In this document: in pieces, positions 45,963 to 51,428 of the stretch | Position numbering within the stretch: the stretch's first letter is position 1 | How the letters are laid out: every line of letters begins with the position of its first letter | Assembly: GCA_002803225.1 (NCBI GenBank) | Contig: NXFV01000171.1 | Coordinates: 1-51,428 of the forward strand | Reading direction: 5' to 3' | From: Gamarada debralockiae | Lineage: Eukaryota > Ascomycota > Leotiomycetes > Helotiales > Hyphodiscaceae | Length of the DNA: 51,428 nucleotides | Position numbers and translations under genes: made by a program | Notes under the pieces: model-generated | Told to the model about the DNA's origin: nothing | What the model saw: the letters and a program-made list of their open reading frames with translations, nothing else | The model's database searches: none

Positions 45963-46772
45963 GTCTCAGGAGACGGAGATAAGGATCGGGTTATGTCGAT
46001 ATGAGAACGAAAGAGTTTTGGACGGCGTTTTAGAGTGCATTAGGCCCACGTCAAACCAGCGTATGAGCGCTTTCATGTATATATGGAATGGGAGTACGGA
46101 TTCGAAAATGGTGGGAATGGGAAGGAAACGGAAAGATGATGATGCTACGGCTCTCATTAGGCAAGGATTGGCTATCTTGATGTTGGGCGTTTGGATTCCT
46201 ATCTCTATACTTATTCCTTATTCAGTGACATCAAGATATTCAAAATAGACCTCGGTTCAGTGGCTCTCAAGTGACGCTGAAGAGAAGTGAATTAACGGGG
46301 CCACCCTTAAAAGACAACCCTTTGACAGATCACAAATCTTCATATATCAATCAGGACTGGATCCACGACTATAGGGTCTTCTGCTTGGAAACTTCCTCCT
46401 CAGAGTCTGTCATTGCTCTTGTCTGAATCTGGATTCAGATCCAACCTCTTGAAAACCCAAAAATATTTTTTTTTTTTTCTCTCACTGCAGAACCCTCAAC
46501 AACACCAACAACGAAGTCATCACCAAGCCCATCGCACGCAGCACAAATTAACACAGCTTGAGAACCATGTAATTCTTCAGGTTTGCCAAAGTAGAGATTT
46601 TAACTTACCCATATCCTCGTTCTGTCATATTTCAAGAGAAACGGTATCTTAAGGTAAACGCTGTACAAATTTACCTTCCACCAACTCAATATACAAAGAA
46701 GAATCATTACTCATCATTGGACTCGGTGATATCCAGTACCCCCAAGTACTTCCCACCCCTCCCCGTTACCCC
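45963..46772. other. Intergenic between convergent genes
   Basis: Holds the 3' ends of both neighbours and a 13-T run near 46468. No gene seen. Confidence 0.4.
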
Positions 46773-47444
46773 CTAAAGTTTCCGGGCAGTGGTCCCAGAC
46801 CCAGCTGGAGCTGTACAATTAGACATTGCCTGTTCAACGAGTTAGCACCGTCTTCACTAATATCAATCCAATTGGTAACTCACCGCCGCCAGGTTCTTCA
46901 TATTCTGCATAATCCCTCCTCTGAAATCTCCCTTCAACGCCGTAACCGTTGCATTATCCCTGGCGACGTTAACACCTCCGGCCCCAAGACTCATCGTCAA
47001 ATTCAATTCGGTCAACTGTGCATTGGCAACAATCGCCAATCCTGCAATGGCAGGATTGCCCGCTGGCGCAATCTTCTGATTGTTCTGGCGAATGGCAATG
47101 CCCTTAGTAACGAAGCCCATGAGTGAGGCTTGTGCGGCGCCGAAGAGCGTGCTGTCGACGGGGTTTTGCGAGAGGATTGAGCCCATAGCTGTCACGGTAT
47201 TCAGCTCGTTGTTTTGGTCTGCGATGTTGTCTTGGATGCCGGAGGCGAGAGCCATGACAGCGGGGGAGCAGGGAGTGGCATTTGTAGATGAAGAGGAGTT
47301 GCTTCTGCTGGAGCCACCGTTTGAGGCGTTGGTGTTCAATGGGATAATCTCGACAGTGGATTTCTTGGAATGGAGGCTGAATGGAAATGCCAAAGCAGAT
47401 GAGGCGAGCGCCAAAATGAGTGTCTGTTGGGTAAAGAAGCGCAT
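46773..47444 (-). CDS. Small secreted protein, Ser/Asn-rich
   Basis: Exon 47444-46884 and exon 46829-46773 are joined by a 54-nt intron (GTGAGT, branch GCTAAC, ACAG), giving 205 aa in phase. A clear signal peptide (MRFFTQQTLILALASSALA, cut near residue 19) is followed by a low-complexity NASNGGSSRSNSSSSTNAT linker with N-glycosylation sites, then an Ala/Gly/Asn-rich helical domain (IQDNIADQNNELNTV, LTELNLTMSLGAG). Only two cysteines remain in the mature protein (TPCSPA, and SNCTAPAG supplied by exon 2), which could form one disulfide. No GPI signal. I know similar ascomycete secreted proteins but no assigned function. Cell-wall, biofilm-like or effector roles are all open. Confidence 0.75.
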
Positions 47445-50050
47445 ATCGAATGCGGGAAGGGAGTGACTGAATGAATCGAAAGATGAAATATAACTAATGT
47501 ATTGTCTTAGAAAAGAAAGGATTATGGACGAACACTTGGTTAAGTAGAGACTTCTGCATGCGTGACGGGCCGAGCATATTGGCGGAATAGAGTTATCGGC
47601 CTACACACATGAGACTGAGTTCGGGGTATTCGAGTTTGAGTGGGAACTTTATCCCGCTGTGGAGGCTTGAGCTTTATACTTTGGATACTTTGGATGATAA
47701 ATCTAACTTTAGACTTGGATGATCCATGGCGGGTTGTTTGGGTGCTCTGGCGATCTGGCGATCTGGCTGTCCCTTCTGTCGAGTACCCCAATGAATTGAA
47801 ACTGCGTAGTCATTGCTCGAGTCTCTCCCCAGAACACTCAGACTCGACATTGTTCACAATCTGTCGAGATCGTAAAACAAGTGGACAAGTTCACAAATTT
47901 GCAGTATTATTGCTGAACTTGAGATACAATCCAATGCCGTAGAACTCAAGTCGTTCAGTCTGCAGGCAGGAAGAAGCAGGGAGGAACTTTAACCTCAAAG
48001 CGAAACCAGTCGCAAAGCACAGTCATAAATTCTCCGTACATTGACCACTCGCATCAATCTCCCATGCCAAACAATCTGCGAAACAAACCCAAATAAAGTT
48101 CAACCTTAAACCTTGCGAATTGCTTACCCCGCCAAGATGAGCTCGAAACAGAACACACCTGAGACAACGCAGCGGGGAAATCTTTCCCGCCACAGCTTCC
48201 ACAGAACTTGACGAAATGTGGTCATGGAAAGTTGAGATGAAGGACGCATTGTGTTCCAAAAGCAGGAACACCTCCGTGTTCATGCTAGTCCATCTTGGAG
48301 AGGCTGCGCACGGTGTGTTTGGAACATCGATGACGAAGGTTAGGAATTAACTCATCAACTGGAAGTGCGATGTGGGTCCCGAGAAATTATGACATTTATT
48401 CAAGGTCGAGAGAATTGGGGTCAGCCGTCCGTCAAAAGTGATAGATCACGTCTACGTGAGGGCCATCTGCTTCGTGTACAGAGTACCAGCAGGCACTTGT
48501 GGGAAATTCCTGCAAATGAGACCCGTCTTCTGTCGTCGCTAGTCCTTAATAATGATGTTCGGGAAAATGGGAGTTTCGTCCCTAATTCTTAATACAATAC
48601 ATCATGTCTCCTTAAGAATGGCCGCGTGCTCTGGAGGCGAACAATTTGGCTCAACGCTCACGGCTGCGGTCCCTGTAGAGAAGAGCTGTTCATTAATGAG
48701 CGTGTCTTCCTTTGGCCATGCCCAATGGTTAGACAATCACTGCCAAGCTTTGTTTTGAACGCTGCCAAAGAGCCTCTATTACTCTACTCAGACCCTGTTC
48801 TTATGCAACTGATAGGGGCGGAGCAGGGGCAACATCTTCAAGTGGACTGTTTACCGGAAACTCCTTTCGGAACTAAGAGACAAGGGAGCAACGGCATTGC
48901 TTCTCTACTAGGCTAGTGAATTCAAAGGTTGCTTCTTTCAACATCCCAAAGAACTTGACATGTTGCTTTCCTGGCATAGAGTCTGTGACTTCCCTCTTCG
49001 ACAGCTCGGAGCGAGAACCTGGCCGAAGGGAATGATTTCTCAGGGAAGAGTGACATCGAAGAAAAGTGGATTTTCGATAGACTCCATGCTCCGCAAAATC
49101 CGTATTTGGGGGACCATCTCAGTGTGTGGGACCCTGACTCAATAGAGCATGAGATTTTCATGGCAAACTGCAAGATCAAACCGACTTCTAGAAACTCAAA
49201 CATCCATATTCTCCGCCATGGCCTCAAAGGTCGACCTACGTAGCAAGATCGCAAGCCTTGTTTAGGCCTTTGGTATCTGAAGGGGGGAACTGGGTAGTAG
49301 TCTTATAATCTGGTCCTGGAAACTAAACCCGAATACAAAGATCTTCAATTAAGTATATAGAATGATACTCTTTTGGATCTCGAGAATTTCCGTCTTCGTC
49401 TACCGACGCTATGGCATTTTGGTAGACCTCCAGATCCTCACTCTGAATAAATCCGTGCGGGACTCATGTTGAACTCATAACAAATATAGAAAGACGTTCT
49501 CCCAGGATTCGTCCATCCAAGACACAGAGTTGGATCTGACATTCGTGGAGGGCTCGCGCATATGCAGTATGTATGCTAGGGATTGAACTCCCGTCAAATC
49601 ATGTCAAATCCAATGCAACCCTCTGCAATCCAATGTAATCGCAATCCAGTAAAACACGACCACATATACAATACAGTACGGCACAATACTGTATTGTATG
49701 GTTTTCTTCGCTCGAATTAATAAGCCTCTGCAGCCTCAGTGTTTCCTATTGTAGCGTTCTGCTCCAAGTCATGCCAGTTGTGCACACATACATCCACCGA
49801 CTCCTACTCATCTCCGATGATAATCACGCCCTGATCAATCTTTAACAGACAGTGCTGAGGGACTTAACTTGTGGTTGCCACCTAGAAGATCCGCAAATGT
49901 AAGGCTACCAACTTGCATAATATATCTTTATGATTTAATTGTAAAATGGACCGCTCTTTTCCCCAGTCTTTCTTTGGTCCTCCTTAGTATTTCTAGCCAC
50001 GATTTGCTTTTGCAGCGATTATAACAGCCTTGTGCTCACAATTCGCCATC
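47445..50050. other. Intergenic, with hairpin
   Basis: No supported gene; ORFs at 48365, 48626 (+) and 49254-48922 (-) lack motifs. A perfect 13-bp inverted repeat (ATACAATACAGTA / TACTGTATTGTAT, 8-nt loop) is at 49666-49699. A candidate upstream exon for the collagen-like gene was not found. Confidence 0.4.
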
Positions 50051-50905
50051 ATGTTAATATCTTCGCTTTCAAGCAGTAGCCTTGCATCGAGCGCTGCACT
50101 TCAAGAAATGGTCTCAGGGTCGAATTACTTTATTACGCTTAGTATCACGCAATTATATACAACTTATACTACAATCATCGAGTTAGGAAATGGGCAAATG
50201 ACTTCAACCGGACAAGCCGCATCACCCACACCCCAGTCCACATCTTCTTCCATTGAACCCATTGTCTATAGCAGTAGCAATGGTATTTCTGGAGGAGACA
50301 TTGCAGCTATAGTAGGATGCATTCTTGGGGTTCTTCTAGTGCTTTTCGTGTTTGTCTCTTGTCGGAGAGGAAAGCGGGGGCCGCGGGGGCCGCGGGGAGA
50401 TCAGGGAGATCAGGGACCGCTGGGAGGTCAGGGCCCGCAGGGAGATCGAGGCCCGCTAGGATATCAAGGCCCACAGGGGCCACTGGGAGATCAGGGGCCG
50501 CGGGGAGACCGAGGCCCGCAGGGAAACCAAGGCCCACTAGGAGATCAAGGACCACGGGGAGATCGTGGACCACAGGGAGACCGAGGCACGCAGGGAAACC
50601 AAGGCCCACTAGGAGATCAAGGACCGCGGGGAGATCGGGGACCACAGGGAGACCGAGGCACGCAGGGAAACCAAGGCCCACTAGGAGATCAAGGACCGCG
50701 GGGAGATCGGGGACCACAGGGAGACGGGGGGCCACGGGGAGATCAAGGACCGCGGGGAGATCGGGGACCACAAGGAGATCAGGGGCCACTGGGAGATCGG
50801 GGACCACAGGGAGATCGAGGCCCACAGGGAGATCAGGGACCCCGGGGAGATCAAGGCCTCCAAGGGGTAGCAGGACTACGAAGCAGAGTGATAATAATTG
50901 ATTGA
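50051..50905 (+). CDS. Membrane-anchored collagen-like protein
   Basis: A 284-residue ORF from ATG 50051. The N-terminus is Ser/Thr-rich (residues 1-80) with a TTYTTII stretch typical of fungal surface proteins. One membrane segment spans about 84-103 ([19 protein letters not shown]), followed by CRRGKRG, and then 57 uninterrupted Gly-X-Y triplets (107-277: mostly [15 protein letters not shown]) ending in a 7-residue tail. The triplets have no Pro at Y, so the helix would not depend on hydroxyproline and would be stabilised by Arg/Asp/Gln pairs as in bacterial collagens. By the positive-inside rule the collagen part would face the cytosol, which is odd; fungal collagen-like adhesins are normally outside. 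The signal peptide is weak, so a missing 5' exon is possible. Confidence 0.8.
   Translation: MLISSLSSSSLASSAALQEMVSGSNYFITLSITQLYTTYTTIIELGNGQMTSTGQAASPTPQSTSSSIEPIVYSSSNGISGGDIAAIVGCILGVLLVLFVFVSCRRGKRGPRGPRGDQGDQGPLGGQGPQGDRGPLGYQGPQGPLGDQGPRGDRGPQGNQGPLGDQGPRGDRGPQGDRGTQGNQGPLGDQGPRGDRGPQGDRGTQGNQGPLGDQGPRGDRGPQGDGGPRGDQGPRGDRGPQGDQGPLGDRGPQGDRGPQGDQGPRGDQGLQGVAGLRSRVIIID
50522..50737. repeat. 72-bp tandem repeat in collagen gene, three units
   Basis: Units begin at 50522, 50594 and 50666 (each ggaaaccaaggcccactagg) and encode a 24-residue, 8-triplet block [18 protein letters not shown].... Units 1 and 2 encode identical protein; unit 3 diverges in its last two triplets. Copy number is likely variable between strains. 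Confidence 0.9.
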
Positions 50906-51093
50906 ATTTCTTGTTCCAGCATGTCACGTTTTGTCTTTTTTTAATAAGTTCTTCGAATTAACAAACGAAGATGGGAGGAATATGGCATTTAACTAAGAGA
51001 GTGGCCGAAAGATGGACAATTTCATTGGTCTCGTAGACCTTTGCTAGCGATGTTGTCGTCCTTAAGAAACAGTATCGCAAATAAGCTGCGGGT

Positions 51094-51152
51094 TCCGTCA
51101 GGGTAGAGAATGACGCCACCATTTTTTAAGCGAATTTCTCTCCCCTGACGGA
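51094..51152. repeat. 59-bp inverted repeat
   Basis: Arms TCCGTCAGGGTAGAGAA (51094-51110) and its complement (51136-51152) differ at one base; spacer 25 nt. The right arm also pairs with the end of the window (see next entry). Confidence 0.8.
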
Positions 51153-51412
51153 GCTTTTGACTACGCGTATATTCTGAGCATATGCTGTATATAAATATTA
51201 CTTAGATTATAAAAGGCCGCCCTTAATCCCGACAAAAGGGGGGTAGGGGCTCGAGGGGATTCCCCCCGTTGAGGAGATAGGCGTCGGGCACGATAGTTTA
51301 TTGTAAGCATATGTTAAGTATAGGTTGAAATATGCTCGGTATATGCTTAAGCTGAAGCATATACCGAGCATATACTCAACAAAGCTCAGCCAGGGTAGAG
51401 AAATTCGCTAAA
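51126..51412. mobile_element. MITE-like palindromic element at the window end
   Basis: Outer inverted repeats pair ttaagcgaatttctctcccc (51126 on) with cagggtagagaaattcgcta (51391 on), about 20 of 22 bases. Inside, 51330-51348 and 51355-51373 form a perfect 19-bp hairpin (ATATGCTCGGTATATGCTT) with a 6-nt loop, and GAGCATATGC recurs near 51176. No coding. A run of 19 A closes the window (51410-51428), so the true right border may be lost at a contig end or run into an element tail. Confidence 0.6.
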
Positions 51413-51428
51413 AAAAAAAAAAAAAAAA

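Noticed and set aside
49570..49600. tRNA-like string (gggattgaactccc)
   Set aside because: No acceptor, D or anticodon stems can be formed around it.
50307..50927. Long ORFs in other frames across the collagen tract (206 aa minus, 194 aa plus)
   Set aside because: They are shadows of the Gly-X-Y repeat: low-complexity leucine/valine/proline or arginine/glycine strings with the same 72-bp period and no independent signal.
1..51428. CRISPR arrays, rRNA or operon structure
   Set aside because: No regularly spaced repeats with unique spacers, no rRNA motifs, and every clear gene has fungal spliceosomal introns or isolated single-gene context.

Overview
The window is nuclear DNA of a filamentous ascomycete (Pezizomycotina). 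The main evidence is gene structure: introns of 45-66 nt with GT..AG ends and CTAAC/CTGAC-like branch sites. Several gene families are also fungus-specific: HET domain, fungal STAND N-terminal domain, RTA1, PTH11-type rhodopsin domain, Zn2Cys6 regulators, 2EXR and a QutR-type quinate repressor. A leotiomycete is my guess from the overall flavour; the sequence does not prove it. There is no plasmid, prophage, CRISPR or operon logic.

Layout. 0-7 kb is broken and repeat-bearing: a truncated ORF at the left edge, a frameshifted Cys-rich secreted-type ORF, a T5orf172/GIY-YIG-type gene (-), a metacaspase (-) with a premature TAG, and a Tc1/mariner transposase remnant. A 44-bp sequence recurs three times here, each time at the edge of a damaged coding sequence. 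7.4-8.5 kb is an intact three-exon membrane protein. 9.4-15.3 kb is a graveyard: an RTA1 pseudogene, a HET pseudogene and a 2EXR pseudogene. 16-26 kb is metabolic and intact: a class A flavin monooxygenase (-), a hexose-type MFS transporter (-) and a QutR-like protein (+). 28.8-31.8 kb holds a STAND-N-domain protein (-) without a visible NTPase. 35.9-38.5 kb is a six-exon Zn2Cys6 transcription factor (+). 39.6-41.5 kb has a hAT-type MITE, a perfect 51-bp tandem duplication and a decayed HET gene with ankyrin repeats between the two HET halves. 43.3-46 kb is a single gene fusing a fungal rhodopsin domain to an FucP-like MFS transporter. 46.8-47.4 kb is a small secreted protein (-). 50-50.9 kb encodes a membrane-anchored collagen-like protein. 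The right edge is a palindromic mobile-element end running into poly-A.

How the genes fit together. Four loci (metacaspase, two HET genes, STAND-N gene) belong to families used in fungal allorecognition and regulated cell death. Three of the four carry disabling lesions, which suggests relaxed or diversifying selection in an accessory region. The monooxygenase, sugar transporter and QutR-like gene could serve aromatic or sugar catabolism, but only the families suggest this; the canonical quinate enzymes are not here. Exon coordinates were derived by hand from splice signals and phase. Models marked as consistent have coding lengths divisible by three.
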